NCBI RefSeq assembly: GCF_018274385.1
Contig: NZ_JAAFYZ010000035.1
Coordinates: forward strand, 1 to 62,425
Direction: 5' to 3'
Length of the DNA stretch: 62,425 nucleotides
Origin: Catenulispora pinistramenti
GTDB taxonomy: Bacteria; Actinomycetota; Actinomycetes; Streptomycetales; Catenulisporaceae
The first letter of the stretch is position 1. Each line of letters opens with the position of its first letter. Positions 35,721 through 44,310 of the stretch are shown here, one piece after another. The notes under the pieces are model-generated. The model was not told the origin of the DNA and did not search any database. It saw only the letters and a list, made by a program, of their open reading frames with translations. Made by a program: the position numbers and the translations under genes.

Positions 35721-36403
35721 TTGATCAGCTCGGCCGCCAGCGGCGCGGACGACATCGGGTTCTGCCCGGTGATCAGGTTCCGGTCGACGATCACGTGCGG
35801 CGTCCACGGCGCGGCCTTGTCGACCACCACGCCGTCGGCCGTCAGCCGGTCCTCCAGCAGCCACTTCGCCTGGTCGGCGAGGCCGCCCTGGATCTCCTCG
35901 TCGTTGGTGAACGCGGCGATCCGGTAGCCGGCGAAGGAGGACGTGCCGTCCGCCTCGCGGGCCGCGAGCAGGGCCGCCGGGCCGTGGCAGACCACCGCGA
36001 GCGGCTTGCCGGAGGCCAGCGCCGCGGTCAGCAGCCGGCCGGAGTCGGCGTCCTCGGACAGGTCCTCCATCGGGCCGTGGCCGCCGGGGTAGAAGACGGC
36101 GTCGTAGTCGCCGAGCGAGACGTCGGCCACCGCGACCGGGCTGCGCAGCTCGGTCATCGCCGCCACCGCCTCGGCCATCTGCCGCGCGCCGTCCTCGCCG
36201 CCGGTGAACTGCGGGGACAGGCTGCCGGCGTCCGGAGTCGGCACCACGCCGCCGGGCGTCGCGACCGTCACCTCGTGCCCGGCCGCCTTGAGCGCCTGGT
36301 AGGGCACCACGGCCTCCTCAGCCCAGAAGCCGGTGGGATGCTTCGTGCCGTCCTTCAGAGTCCAGGAGTCGGCACCGGTCAGAACCATCAGGATCTTCGC
36401 CAT
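35708..36403 (-). CDS. DJ-1/PfpI family protein (Hsp31-like)
   Basis: A 231-residue member of the DJ-1/PfpI superfamily. The nucleophilic elbow AVVCHGPAALL places Cys139 next to His140, and YPGGHGPMEDL (about 106-115) is the Hsp31/glyoxalase III-like motif. WAEEAV holds the conserved Glu (about 29). Such proteins act as glyoxalases, deglycase-like enzymes or chaperones against reactive carbonyls. ATG 36403 (MAKILMVLTG) fits the family start; the open frame extends 15 codons further without support. It is divergent from the LysR gene. Confidence 0.92.
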   Translation of the reverse strand: MAKILMVLTGADSWTLKDGTKHPTGFWAEEAVVPYQALKAAGHEVTVATPGGVVPTPDAGSLSPQFTGGEDGARQMAEAVAAMTELRSPVAVADVSLGDYDAVFYPGGHGPMEDLSEDADSGRLLTAALASGKPLAVVCHGPAALLAAREADGTSSFAGYRIAAFTNDEEIQGGLADQAKWLLEDRLTADGVVVDKAAPWTPHVIVDRNLITGQNPMSSAPLAAELIKAIG

Positions 36404-36450
36404 GCGGTAAACGCTAAACCTCATGAACTTATCGGCGCCAATGGCCACTC

Positions 36451-36475
36451 CGATACCGAGTATCGATTTTTCGAT
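36451..36475. promoter_or_regulatory. Overlapping palindromes in the DJ-1/LysR divergent promoter
   Basis: CGATAC-CGA-GTATCG (36451-36465) overlaps ATCGA-TTTT-TCGAT (36462-36475). The first is a candidate LysR box. The second adds an AT-rich element close to the LysR start at 36496. The 92-base gap serves both divergent genes, as is usual for LysR regulators. Confidence 0.6.
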
Positions 36476-36495
36476 GGCTCGCGTAGCCTCGCCGC

Positions 36496-37404
36496 ATGGC
36501 CGATCCCCTGGACCTCAACCAGCTGCGTACTTTCCTCGCGGTCCACCGCTCGGGCTCCTTCACAGCCGCCGCGCACCTGCTCGGCCTGTCCCAGTCGACG
36601 GTCACCACGCAGATCCGCGCGCTGGAGACCCGGCTGGGCCGCGAGCTGTTCGAGCGGCGGGCCCGCGGCGTGGCCCCGCTCCCCTACGCCGACGAGCTCG
36701 CGGCGCAGGTCTCGGCGCCGCTGGATCGGCTGTCCGGACTGGCCGAGGACGGCGCCGCCCCGGCCGCCGAGCCCGTGCACCTGGCCGGCCCGGCGGAATT
36801 CCTCGGCGCGGTGGGCATGGGACTGCTCGCGCCGTTGATCGCCGAGGGCGTGCAGCTCCGGGTCACCACCGGCCTGACCGACGACTTGCTGGACGAGCTC
36901 CGGTCCGGCCGGCACGACCTGGTGATCTCCACTCGGCGCCCGACGATCAGTGGACTGATCTCAGAGCCCTTCGCCGATGAGGAGTTCGTCCTGGTGGCCG
37001 CGCCGGCTTGGGCCGAAAGGCTGAAGGGCGCGGAGCTTCCGGCCGGGCTGGCCGACGTCCCGCTCATCGCCTACGACGCCGAGCTGCCGATCGTCCGCCG
37101 CTACTGGCGCTACGTCTTCAACACCCGCCTGACCGCCCCGGCGCAGCTCACCACCATCCCCGACCTGCGCGGCATCCGCACCGCGGTGCTCGCCGGGGCC
37201 GGCTGGACCGTGCTGCCGAAGTACCTCTGCCGCGCCGAGCTGGACAGCAGTACCCTGACTCTGCTCCATCAGCCCGAGGAGGCGCCGCTGAACACCTCGT
37301 TCCTGGTCCGTCGCCCCGGCGGTTCGGCCAACCCGCACGCGGCGCGGGTCCAACGGCACCTGCTGGCGGCCGCGAAGTCCTGGTGGGCCGAGCACGAGTG
37401 CTGA
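36496..37404 (+). CDS. LysR family transcriptional regulator
   Basis: A 302-residue regulator. The N-terminal winged helix-turn-helix starts LDLNQLRTFLAVHRSGSFTA, and the recognition helix lies in LGLSQSTVTTQIRALE. A LysR substrate-binding domain occupies about residues 90-295. It is divergently placed to the DJ-1 gene, with palindromes between them, so it probably controls that gene and perhaps the reductases beyond. The inducer is unknown. Its stop is followed by a duplicated gene end and a heptamer array. Confidence 0.93.
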   Translation: MADPLDLNQLRTFLAVHRSGSFTAAAHLLGLSQSTVTTQIRALETRLGRELFERRARGVAPLPYADELAAQVSAPLDRLSGLAEDGAAPAAEPVHLAGPAEFLGAVGMGLLAPLIAEGVQLRVTTGLTDDLLDELRSGRHDLVISTRRPTISGLISEPFADEEFVLVAAPAWAERLKGAELPAGLADVPLIAYDAELPIVRRYWRYVFNTRLTAPAQLTTIPDLRGIRTAVLAGAGWTVLPKYLCRAELDSSTLTLLHQPEEAPLNTSFLVRRPGGSANPHAARVQRHLLAAAKSWWAEHEC

Positions 37405-37459
37405 TTCAGGCACGAGTGCTGATTCCCTGATCCCTGATCCCTGATCCCTGATCCCTGAT
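37392..37459. repeat. Duplicated LysR gene end followed by a heptamer array
   Basis: GCACGAGTGCTGATTC occurs at 37392-37407 (containing the TGA stop) and again at 37410-37425, which gives an in-frame second stop. Five perfect CCCTGAT heptamers follow (37425-37459). Confidence 0.85.
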
Positions 37460-37495
37460 CGCCCGAACCGACCGACAGCCCCGCTGGAGGACCCC

Positions 37496-38101
37496 ATGAG
37501 CTGGAAGATCCGGCGCCCACGGCACCGTGTCACGATCGCGCTGGCCGCCGCCGTCGTCCTGGCCGCGGCCGGGACCGCCACCGCACTGGCGGCCACCGCC
37601 TCGAAGCCGGGCCTGACCCCGATGACGCTGACCAGTCCGGACTTCCACGACGGCGGCAAGCTGCCGCCCTGGACGCTGTGGGGCAAGGATCCCTCCTGCC
37701 CGGGCAAGGACCTGGCCCCGGCCCTGCGCTGGACCAATCCGCCGGCCGGCACGAAGGGCTTCGCGGTCGTGGTGAACGACGTGGACACCCCGCAGTCGCC
37801 GGGCTTCACCCACTGGATCGTCTACAACATCCCCGGCGACGTCACGAGTCTGGCCGGGCACGGCTCGAACCCCTACAGCGAAGGCGCCACCGACTACGAC
37901 GGCGTCACCACCGGCTTCGCCGGACCCTGCCCGCCGCCGACCGGCCAGCCGCACCACTACGTGTTCCGAGTATTCGCGCTCGACACCGCCAGCGTCCCCG
38001 GCACCGGGCTCGACGACACCGCGCTGATCTCGGAGATCTCCAGCCACATGCTCTGGTCGGCCAGCCTGATCGGCACGGTCGAGCTGCCCAAGGGCAGCTG
38101 A
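37496..38101 (+). CDS. Secreted YbhB/YbcL-type PEBP (Raf kinase inhibitor-like) protein
   Basis: A 201-residue exported protein. The basic start (MSWKIRRPRHR) and hydrophobic core to about residue 33 (cleavage near LAA-TAS) form a signal peptide. The PEBP domain shows DLAPALRWTNPPAGTKGFAV, then VNDVDTP and THWIVYNIP, and HHYVFRVFALD near the end, i.e. the conserved anion-binding pocket residues. GGAGGACCCC precedes ATG 37496. The function of bacterial PEBPs is poorly defined; binding small anionic ligands is likely. Confidence 0.9.
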   Translation: MSWKIRRPRHRVTIALAAAVVLAAAGTATALAATASKPGLTPMTLTSPDFHDGGKLPPWTLWGKDPSCPGKDLAPALRWTNPPAGTKGFAVVVNDVDTPQSPGFTHWIVYNIPGDVTSLAGHGSNPYSEGATDYDGVTTGFAGPCPPPTGQPHHYVFRVFALDTASVPGTGLDDTALISEISSHMLWSASLIGTVELPKGS

Positions 38102-38130
38102 CCCCGGCCGAAAAGAATTGATCACCCCTG

Positions 38131-38158
38131 TTGACACCACCGGCGCCGGGAGAATACT
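38131..38158 (+). promoter_or_regulatory. Sigma70-type promoter for the acyl-CoA dehydrogenase pair
   Basis: TTGACA (38131-38136) and AATACT (38153-38158) are separated by 16 bases. Transcription would start near 38165, about 28 bases before the GTG at 38193, leaving room for the GGAAAG ribosome-binding site. Confidence 0.7.
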
Positions 38159-38192
38159 GAGCGGACAGTTACCGACCGGTTGGAAAGCAAGG

Positions 38193-39383
38193 GTGCCGCC
38201 ATTGATCACCCAGCACGACCTCGAGAACCGCATCCAAGACCTGCTCGCCGCCCACGATCCGGGCACCACGAGCCGGCTGGACTTCCTTCACGCGCGCTTC
38301 GACGCGGGCCTGGCCTGGCTGCACTACCCGCCGGGCCTGGGCGGGCTGGGCCTGCCGCGCGGCCTGCAGCCGGTCGCCGAGAAGGCGTTCGCCGCGGCCG
38401 GCGCGCCGGACAACGAACCGCAGCGGATCGGCATCGGCCTGGGCATGGCCGCCCCGACCATCCTCGGCTTCGGCAACGACGAGCAGAAGCAGCGCTGGCT
38501 GCGGCCGCTGTGGTGCGGCGAGCAGGTGTGGTGCCAGCTGTTCTCCGAGCCCGGCGCCGGATCCGACCTCGCCGCGCTGGCCACCCGGGCGGTGCGCGAC
38601 GGCGAGGACTGGATCGTCAACGGGCAGAAGGTCTGGACGTCCATGGCGCACGAGGCGCGCTGGGCGATCCTGGTCGCCCGGACCGATCCGGACGTCCCCA
38701 AGCACCAGGGCCTGACCTACTTCGTGCTGGACATGACCGCGCCCGGCGTCGAGGTGCGGCCGCTGCGCCAGCTCACCGGCGAGGCCGAGTTCAACGAGGT
38801 GTTCCTGACCGACGTGCGGGTGCCCGACGGCCAGCGGCTCGGCGCCGTCGGCGAGGGCTGGAAGGTCGCGCAGACCACGCTGATGAACGAGCGGGTCGCG
38901 ATCGGCGGCGGCGCCGCGCCGCGTGAGTCCGGGATGATCGGGGTGCTGGCCTCGGCCTGGCGCGAGCAGCCGGAGGTGCGCGATCCCGCGCTCCACGACC
39001 GGCTGCTGACGCTGTGGGTGGCGGCCGAGGCCGCGCGGCTGACCGCGATGCGGCTGTCCGCGCAACTGGCCGCCGGCCAGCCCGGACCCGAGGGTTCGGC
39101 GGCGAAGTACGCGTTCGCCTCGCTCAACCAGCAGATCTCCGGTCTGGAACTGGAACTACTGGGCGAGCAGGGCCTGCGCTACGACGACTGGACGATGCGC
39201 CGGCCGGAGACCGTCAGCTTCGTCGGCCGCTCCCCCGGCTACCGCTACCTGCGCGCCAAGGGGAACTCGATCGAGGGCGGCACCTCGGAGATCCTGCTGA
39301 ACATCATCGCCGAACGCGTCTTGGGCCTGCCCGGCGAGATCCGGGTGGACAAGGACGTCGCGTGGAAGGACCTGCCCCGGTGA
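38193..39383 (+). CDS. Acyl-CoA dehydrogenase, catalytic subunit of a probable heteromer
   Basis: A 396-residue FAD-dependent dehydrogenase. The flavin-binding CQLFSEPGAGSDLA (about 118-130) and VNGQKVWTS motifs are intact. GNSIEGGTSEILLNII near the C-terminus carries the catalytic-base Glu region and the CoA/FAD contacts. GTG 38193 is preferred to an upstream TTG because GGAAAG lies before it and the promoter at 38131-38158 would otherwise be inside the gene. It is coupled by GTGA to a second dehydrogenase subunit. Such pairs form heterotetramers in actinobacterial steroid and branched acyl-CoA degradation. Confidence 0.9.
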   Translation: MPPLITQHDLENRIQDLLAAHDPGTTSRLDFLHARFDAGLAWLHYPPGLGGLGLPRGLQPVAEKAFAAAGAPDNEPQRIGIGLGMAAPTILGFGNDEQKQRWLRPLWCGEQVWCQLFSEPGAGSDLAALATRAVRDGEDWIVNGQKVWTSMAHEARWAILVARTDPDVPKHQGLTYFVLDMTAPGVEVRPLRQLTGEAEFNEVFLTDVRVPDGQRLGAVGEGWKVAQTTLMNERVAIGGGAAPRESGMIGVLASAWREQPEVRDPALHDRLLTLWVAAEAARLTAMRLSAQLAAGQPGPEGSAAKYAFASLNQQISGLELELLGEQGLRYDDWTMRRPETVSFVGRSPGYRYLRAKGNSIEGGTSEILLNIIAERVLGLPGEIRVDKDVAWKDLPR

Positions 39384-40501
39384 GCGAAGCACTCCTCTAC
39401 TCAGAGCCCGAAGAGGAACTGAGCGCCGCGGTCGCCGACCTCCTCGCCGACCGCGCCGCGTGGGCTTCGGTTCTGGCCCGCACGGAATCCGCGGAGCCCT
39501 ACGACACCGGGCTGTGGAAGACGCTCGGCGGCGGTATCGGCGTGGCCGGACTGCTGGTGCCCGAGGAACTCGGCGGGGCCGGTGCTTCGCTGCGCGAGGC
39601 CGCGGTGGTCGCCGAGGAGTTGGGCAAGGCGGTCGCGCCGGTGCCGTTCCTCGGCAACCTGACCGCCACGGCGCTGCTGCTGGCGGCCCGCGAATCCGGC
39701 AACGGGACCGCGGCCCTGGCCGACGACCTGCTGCGCCGGATCGCCGCCGGCGAGCAGACCGCGGCGGTCGCGATCCCGTTCTCGCGCTCGCCGGACACGA
39801 CCTACCGGGGCAAGGTCTCGGTCACCCCGTGGCCGCCCCGCGAGGATCCGCACGAAGCCCGGCTCACCGGCCGGGTCACCAGCGTCGCGGACGCGCTGCC
39901 GGCCGACGTGCTGCTGGTCCCGGCGGACGGGTCCATCTACGTCGTGCAGGCCGCGGACGCACAACGCACTCCGGTCACCACGCTGGACATGACCCGGGTG
40001 CTGTGTGACATCGAGTTCGACGACGCCCCCGGCCAGATGCTGGCGATCGGGTACGCACCGCTCGCGCAGGCCTTGCTGAGCGCGGCGGCGGTGCTCGCGT
40101 CCGAACAGCTCGGCCTGGCGGAACAGTGCCTGAAGACGACGGTCGAGTACGTGAAGACACGGCACCAGTTCGGCCGCGCGGTCGGTTCCTACCAAGGACT
40201 AAAACACCGGCTGGCACAGCTATGGGTACAGATCGCGCAGGCTCGCGCAGTCGCCCGGTACGCGGTCTCGACCAGCGGCGACGAGCAGGTGATCGCGGTC
40301 GCGGTCGCCCAGGCACATTGTTCGGCGGTCGCGGTGCAGGCCGCCGAGGAGTGCGTGCAGATGCACGGCGGGATCGGCTTCACTTGGGAGCACCCCGCAC
40401 ATCTGTATTTGAAGCGGGCCAAGAGCGCGTCGATCGCGCTGGGGAGTCCGGCCCGGCATCGGCGGCGGCTCGCCGAGTTGGTGGATCTGCCGGCCAGCTG
40501 A
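39380..40501 (+). CDS. Acyl-CoA dehydrogenase-like subunit, probably non-catalytic partner
   Basis: A 373-residue acyl-CoA dehydrogenase fold protein. The N-terminal LLVPEELGGAG and the KTRHQFGRAVGSYQGLKHRL flavin segment, then QMHGGIGFTWEHPAHLYLKRA, are family motifs. The C-terminal catalytic-base motif (EG-x-T/S-x-EI) is replaced by SIALGSPARHRRRL, as in the non-catalytic halves of alpha2beta2 enzymes such as the FadE pairs of mycobacteria. The GTG overlaps the upstream stop. It is followed by a strong terminator. Confidence 0.88.
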   Translation: MSEALLYSEPEEELSAAVADLLADRAAWASVLARTESAEPYDTGLWKTLGGGIGVAGLLVPEELGGAGASLREAAVVAEELGKAVAPVPFLGNLTATALLLAARESGNGTAALADDLLRRIAAGEQTAAVAIPFSRSPDTTYRGKVSVTPWPPREDPHEARLTGRVTSVADALPADVLLVPADGSIYVVQAADAQRTPVTTLDMTRVLCDIEFDDAPGQMLAIGYAPLAQALLSAAAVLASEQLGLAEQCLKTTVEYVKTRHQFGRAVGSYQGLKHRLAQLWVQIAQARAVARYAVSTSGDEQVIAVAVAQAHCSAVAVQAAEECVQMHGGIGFTWEHPAHLYLKRAKSASIALGSPARHRRRLAELVDLPAS

Positions 40502-40509
40502 GGTCTTGT

Positions 40510-40541
40510 GTCAGGGCTCGCCGAAAGCGGTGAGCCCTGAC
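40510..40541. terminator. Bidirectional terminator, 14-bp stem
   Basis: GTCAGGGCTCGCCG (40510-40523) pairs with CGGTGAGCCCTGAC (40528-40541) around AAAG, with one G-U wobble. It lies between the convergent dehydrogenase (plus) and TetR (minus) genes. Confidence 0.9.
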
Positions 40542-40548
40542 CTTCGCC

Positions 40549-41181
40549 CTACTTCTCGGCCGCGCTCGGGTCCAGCCCCAACGCCTTGGCCCAGATCCGG
40601 TTCAGCGTCTCCACCAACTTCTCGAACGGCATCGGCGCCTTCTGCACGAAGGCCACATACGCCATCCGCGACACCATCCCGGACAGCGCGTGCGCCGTCA
40701 GCAGCGGATCCAGATCCGCATCGGCGACGCCCGCGTCCTGCAACGTCCGGATCATCTTCGCGTTGCGCCGCACGAACGCGTTCGCGCGCTCGATCCGGAT
40801 CGCCCGGAAGTCCTCGTCGATCTGCGACACCTGCTCGAACAGGCCCATCAGCGCGGCGTTCTTCTTGTAGGCCCGCAGGTATTCGCGGTTGGCCAGGTTG
40901 ATCAGCTCGCGCGGGTCGGTGACGCCGGTGCGGGCCCGCAGGTGCGGGTGGACCATCTCCTCGGTCACCTGCTCGGCGACCGCCTGGAAGATCTCCTCTT
41001 TGCCCTCGAAGTAGGTGTAGAGCGAGCCGGAGGCGACGCCGGCCTCGGCGGAGATGTCCGCCAGCCGGGCCTCCAGGTAGCCGTCCCGCTCGAAGACCAC
41101 GCGCGCCGCCGCGACCAGCGCGTTGCGGGTGCGGATGCCCCGGGCACTGCGCGGTGTGACGCGCACCTCAGACTTCGCCAT
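40549..41181 (-). CDS. TetR/AcrR family regulator of the divergent acyl-CoA operon
   Basis: A 210-residue repressor. The helix-turn-helix lies at about residues 20-65 ([20 protein letters not shown], then [18 protein letters not shown]). The C-terminal ligand domain (about 80-205) contains [20 protein letters not shown]. It is separated by 56 bases from the divergent acyl-CoA dehydrogenase gene, whose promoter carries a palindrome. It therefore probably represses that operon, with an acyl-CoA as inducer (inference). Confidence 0.93.
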   Translation of the reverse strand: MAKSEVRVTPRSARGIRTRNALVAAARVVFERDGYLEARLADISAEAGVASGSLYTYFEGKEEIFQAVAEQVTEEMVHPHLRARTGVTDPRELINLANREYLRAYKKNAALMGLFEQVSQIDEDFRAIRIERANAFVRRNAKMIRTLQDAGVADADLDPLLTAHALSGMVSRMAYVAFVQKAPMPFEKLVETLNRIWAKALGLDPSAAEK

Positions 41182-41202
41182 GGCGAAACGCGGTCTCCCT
41201 AC

Positions 41203-41231
41203 TTGAACTTGACGCCGACCTCAACTATACC
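41203..41231 (+). promoter_or_regulatory. Promoter of the ACAD11-like operon, likely leaderless, with internal palindrome
   Basis: TTGAAC (41203-41208) and TATACC (41226-41231) are 17 bases apart, and the ATG begins 7 bases after the -10 box. Transcription should start at or next to the ATG, giving a leaderless mRNA. TTGA-N8-TCAA (41209-41224) lies in the spacer and could be the TetR operator. Confidence 0.7.
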
Positions 41232-41237
41232 GGAATC

Positions 41238-42446
41238 ATGTTCACTGTCTCTGATCGCGCCCAGCGTTACCAGGACGACCTGCTCGCGTTCATGGACGAG
41301 CAGGTCTATCCGGCAGAAGTGGTCTACGAGGAGCAGATGCGCGCCTCGGGGGACCCGCACCACCAGCCGGCGGTCATCGAGGAGCTGAAGACCGAGGCCA
41401 AGAAGCGGGGGCTGTGGAACCTCTTCCACCCGCACGCCGAGTGGGGTCCCGGGCTGACCAACTTCGAGTACGCGCCGCTGGCTGAGATCATGGGCCGCAG
41501 CCACCTGGCCCCGGAGGCCACCAACTGCGCCGCGCCGGACACCGGCAACATGGAGGTGTTCACGCTCTTCGGCTCGGAGGCGCACAAGGAGAAGTGGCTC
41601 AAGCCGTTGCTGGACGGCGAGATCCGGTCCGGCTTCGCGATGACCGAGCCGGCGGTGGCGTCGTCGGACGCCACGAACATCGAGATGCGCATGGTCCGGG
41701 ACGACGCGCGCGGCGGTTACGTCCTCAACGGCCGCAAGTGGTTCACGTCCAACGCGATGCACCAGAACTGCCGGGTGCTGATCGTGATGGGCAAGACCGA
41801 TCCGGAGGCGGTGCCGCACCGGCAGCAGTCGATGATGGTCGTGCCGCTGGACGCGCCGGGCGTCACGATCGTGCGCTCGCTGCCGGTGTTCGGCTACCAG
41901 GACCGCGAGGGGCACGCCGAGATCACCTTCGAGGACGTGTTCGTGCCGGCCGAGGACCTGCTCAAGGGCGAGGGTGAGGGCTTCGCGATCAGCCAGGCCC
42001 GGCTGGGCCCGGGCCGGATCCACCACTGCATGCGCACCGTCGGCATGGCCGAGCGGGCGCTGGAGCTGATGTGCCGGCGGGCCGCCGAGCGTGTGACCTT
42101 CGGCCGGCCGCTGGCCGAGCGGGCGAACATCCAGGACTGGATCGCCGAGTCCCGGATCGACATCGAGCAGACCCGGCTGCTGACGCTGAAGGCCGCGTGG
42201 ATGATGGACACCGTCGGCAACAAGGCGGCCCGGACCGAGATCGCCGCGATCAAGGTGGCGGCGCCGGAGATGGCGCTGCGCGTCATCGACCGGGCGATCC
42301 AGGTGCACGGCGGCGCCGGCGTGACCGACGACTTCCCGTTGGCCTGGGCCTGGGCCCACCTGCGGACGCTGCGGCTGGCCGACGGGCCGGACGAGGTGCA
42401 CAAGCGGGCCATCGCGAAGATCGAGCTGGCCAAATACAAGCACTGA
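41238..42446 (+). CDS. Acyl-CoA dehydrogenase, ACAD10/ACAD11 (LvaC-like) type
   Basis: A 402-residue flavin-dependent dehydrogenase. [17 protein letters not shown] (about 134-150) and [11 protein letters not shown] are the FAD/substrate motifs, and [14 protein letters not shown] near the end is the ACAD10/11-type version of the catalytic-base region, with Asp where classical enzymes have Glu. In mammals and in the bacterial levulinate pathway this family works on 4-phosphorylated acyl-CoAs made by an APH-like kinase. A kinase gene lies two genes downstream. It is the first gene of the operon, predicted leaderless. Confidence 0.9.
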   Translation: MFTVSDRAQRYQDDLLAFMDEQVYPAEVVYEEQMRASGDPHHQPAVIEELKTEAKKRGLWNLFHPHAEWGPGLTNFEYAPLAEIMGRSHLAPEATNCAAPDTGNMEVFTLFGSEAHKEKWLKPLLDGEIRSGFAMTEPAVASSDATNIEMRMVRDDARGGYVLNGRKWFTSNAMHQNCRVLIVMGKTDPEAVPHRQQSMMVVPLDAPGVTIVRSLPVFGYQDREGHAEITFEDVFVPAEDLLKGEGEGFAISQARLGPGRIHHCMRTVGMAERALELMCRRAAERVTFGRPLAERANIQDWIAESRIDIEQTRLLTLKAAWMMDTVGNKAARTEIAAIKVAAPEMALRVIDRAIQVHGGAGVTDDFPLAWAWAHLRTLRLADGPDEVHKRAIAKIELAKYKH

Positions 42447-42491
42447 CAAGTACTGACACACCCGCCGCCCAGCAGGAGTTTCCGAAAGCTC

Positions 42492-43262
42492 ATGACCAAT
42501 CCCCTCATCCCCTCCCTGTCCGGCCGCACGGCCATCGTCACCGGCGCCTCGCGCGGCATCGGCCTGGCGATCGCCCAGACGCTGGCCGCCGGCGGCGCGA
42601 ACGTCATCCTGACCTCGCGCACGCAGGACAACGCCGACGAAGCGGCCAAGCTGGTCCAAGGCCCCGGCACCGCGATCGGCTACCAGGCGCACGCCACCGA
42701 CGAGGACGCGGCCCGGGCCTGCGTGGCGTTCGCGGTCGAGCGCTTCGGCAGCCTGGACATCCTGGTCAACAACGCCGGCACCAACCCCGCCTACGGCCCG
42801 CTGATCGACATCGAGAAGAGCCGGTTCGCCAAGACGCTGGACACCAACCTGTGGGGCCCGATCCTGTGGACCTCGCTCGCGGTGAAGGCGTGGATGGGCG
42901 AGCACGGCGGGTCGGTGGTGAACACCGCCTCGATCGGCGGCATCCACGTCGCGCAGAACCTGGGCGTCTACAACGCCAGCAAGGCCGCGCTGATCCACGT
43001 CACCAAGCAGCTGGCGCTGGAGCTGGCACCGAAGGTGCGGGTGAACGGCGTCGCGCCGGCGGTGGTCCGGACCCGGCTGGCCGAGAGCCTGTTCGCCGAC
43101 CACGAGGCCGAGGTCGCCGGCGCCTATCCGCTGGGCCGGCTCGGCGAGCCGGACGACGTCGCCTCGGCGGTGGCGTTCCTGGCCTCCGACGCCGCGGCCT
43201 GGATCACCGGCGAGACGCTGGTCATCGACGGCGGCGCGCTGCTGGGGCAGGCCGGTGTCTGA
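42492..43262 (+). CDS. Short-chain dehydrogenase/reductase
   Basis: A 256-residue classical SDR. TGASRGIGLAIA binds the cofactor, ILVNNAGTNPAYGP is the NNAG motif, and the catalytic residues are in NTASIGG (Ser) and YNASKAA (Tyr/Lys). WITGETLVIDGGALLG closes the fold. It lies 45 bases after the dehydrogenase gene and abuts or overlaps the kinase gene. In the proposed pathway it could oxidise or reduce a hydroxy/oxo acyl-CoA. Confidence 0.93.
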   Translation: MTNPLIPSLSGRTAIVTGASRGIGLAIAQTLAAGGANVILTSRTQDNADEAAKLVQGPGTAIGYQAHATDEDAARACVAFAVERFGSLDILVNNAGTNPAYGPLIDIEKSRFAKTLDTNLWGPILWTSLAVKAWMGEHGGSVVNTASIGGIHVAQNLGVYNASKAALIHVTKQLALELAPKVRVNGVAPAVVRTRLAESLFADHEAEVAGAYPLGRLGEPDDVASAVAFLASDAAAWITGETLVIDGGALLGQAGV

Positions 43263-43272
43263 GGGCTCTGAC

Positions 43273-44310
43273 ATGGCGGGCTCTGGCAGCGCGGGCTCTG
43301 GCAGCGCCGCCGAGCTGCCCGGGCTGGTCTCGGGCTGGCTCGGCGAATCAGGGATCGAGTACGAGCCGCCGTTGACGCTGACCCGGGTCGGCGTCGGCCA
43401 GTCGAATCTGACCTATGCCGTCACCGACGCCACCGGCCGGCCGGACCGGCGCTGGATCGTCCGGCGCCCGCCGCTGGGGCACCTGCTGGCCTCGGCGCAC
43501 GACGTGGCCCGCGAGGCCCGCGTCCTGACCGCGTTGCGGGACTCTGACGTCCCGGTGCCGCACGTGTTCGGCGTGTGGAAGACCGACGAGGTGCCGATGG
43601 TGCTGATGGAGTTCGTCGACGGCCTGGTCCTGGACCGACAGGAAGTCGTCGACGCCGTCCCGGAGCCGACCCGGCACGCCGTCGGCCTGTCCATCGCCCG
43701 CGCGCTGGCGCCGGTGCACGCCGTCGATCTGGCCCGGACCGAGCTGATCGACCTGGCCAGCCACAAGCCGTATGCCCAGCGCCAGCTGAAGCGCTGGACG
43801 ACGCAGTGGCAGAACTCGAAGACCCGCGAATCCGCGGACCTGGACACGCTGACCGCCGGGCTGGCGGCGGCGATCCCGGGGCAGCGGGAGCTCACGCTCG
43901 TGCACGGCGATTTCCACATGCGCAACGTGATCGTCTCCCCCGACGACGGCTCGGTCCGCTCGGTCCTGGACTGGGAACTGTGCACGCTCGGCGACCCGCT
44001 GGCCGACGTCGGCACGCTGCTGGCGTACTGGCCGGCGGACGGCGAGGCCGGCCAGGGCCTGCTCAGCAACTCCGCGATGCCGGGCTTCCCGGACCGCGAC
44101 GAGATGGCCGCGGCCTACCTGGAAGCCAGCGGCCGTGACGGTTCCGCCCTGGGCTTCTGGCACGCACTCGGACTGTGGAAGATCGCCATCATCGCCGAGG
44201 GCGTGCTGCGCCGCGTCCAGGACGAGCCGCGCAACCGCGCCGCGGCGTTCGCGCCGACCACCGACCAGATCGACTCCCTCATCGCCAAAGCACTAAGGAC
44301 ACTGACATGA
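43273..44310 (+). CDS. APH-like phosphotransferase (ACAD10/11 kinase domain, LvaA-like)
   Basis: A 345-residue kinase of the aminoglycoside phosphotransferase fold. VGVGQSNLTYAV is the P-loop-like start, and WIVRRPPLGHLLASAHDVAR gives the ATP-binding Lys/Arg region. HGDFHMRNVIV is the catalytic loop, and VLDWELCTLGDPLADVG carries the metal Asp and the pattern diagnostic of the ACAD10/11-linked kinases. The N-terminus is a short Gly-Ser repeat. ATG 43273 has GAGGG upstream; a GTG at 43255 would overlap the SDR stop. It is expected to phosphorylate the 4-hydroxyl of an acyl-CoA. Confidence 0.88.
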   Translation: MAGSGSAGSGSAAELPGLVSGWLGESGIEYEPPLTLTRVGVGQSNLTYAVTDATGRPDRRWIVRRPPLGHLLASAHDVAREARVLTALRDSDVPVPHVFGVWKTDEVPMVLMEFVDGLVLDRQEVVDAVPEPTRHAVGLSIARALAPVHAVDLARTELIDLASHKPYAQRQLKRWTTQWQNSKTRESADLDTLTAGLAAAIPGQRELTLVHGDFHMRNVIVSPDDGSVRSVLDWELCTLGDPLADVGTLLAYWPADGEAGQGLLSNSAMPGFPDRDEMAAAYLEASGRDGSALGFWHALGLWKIAIIAEGVLRRVQDEPRNRAAAFAPTTDQIDSLIAKALRTLT

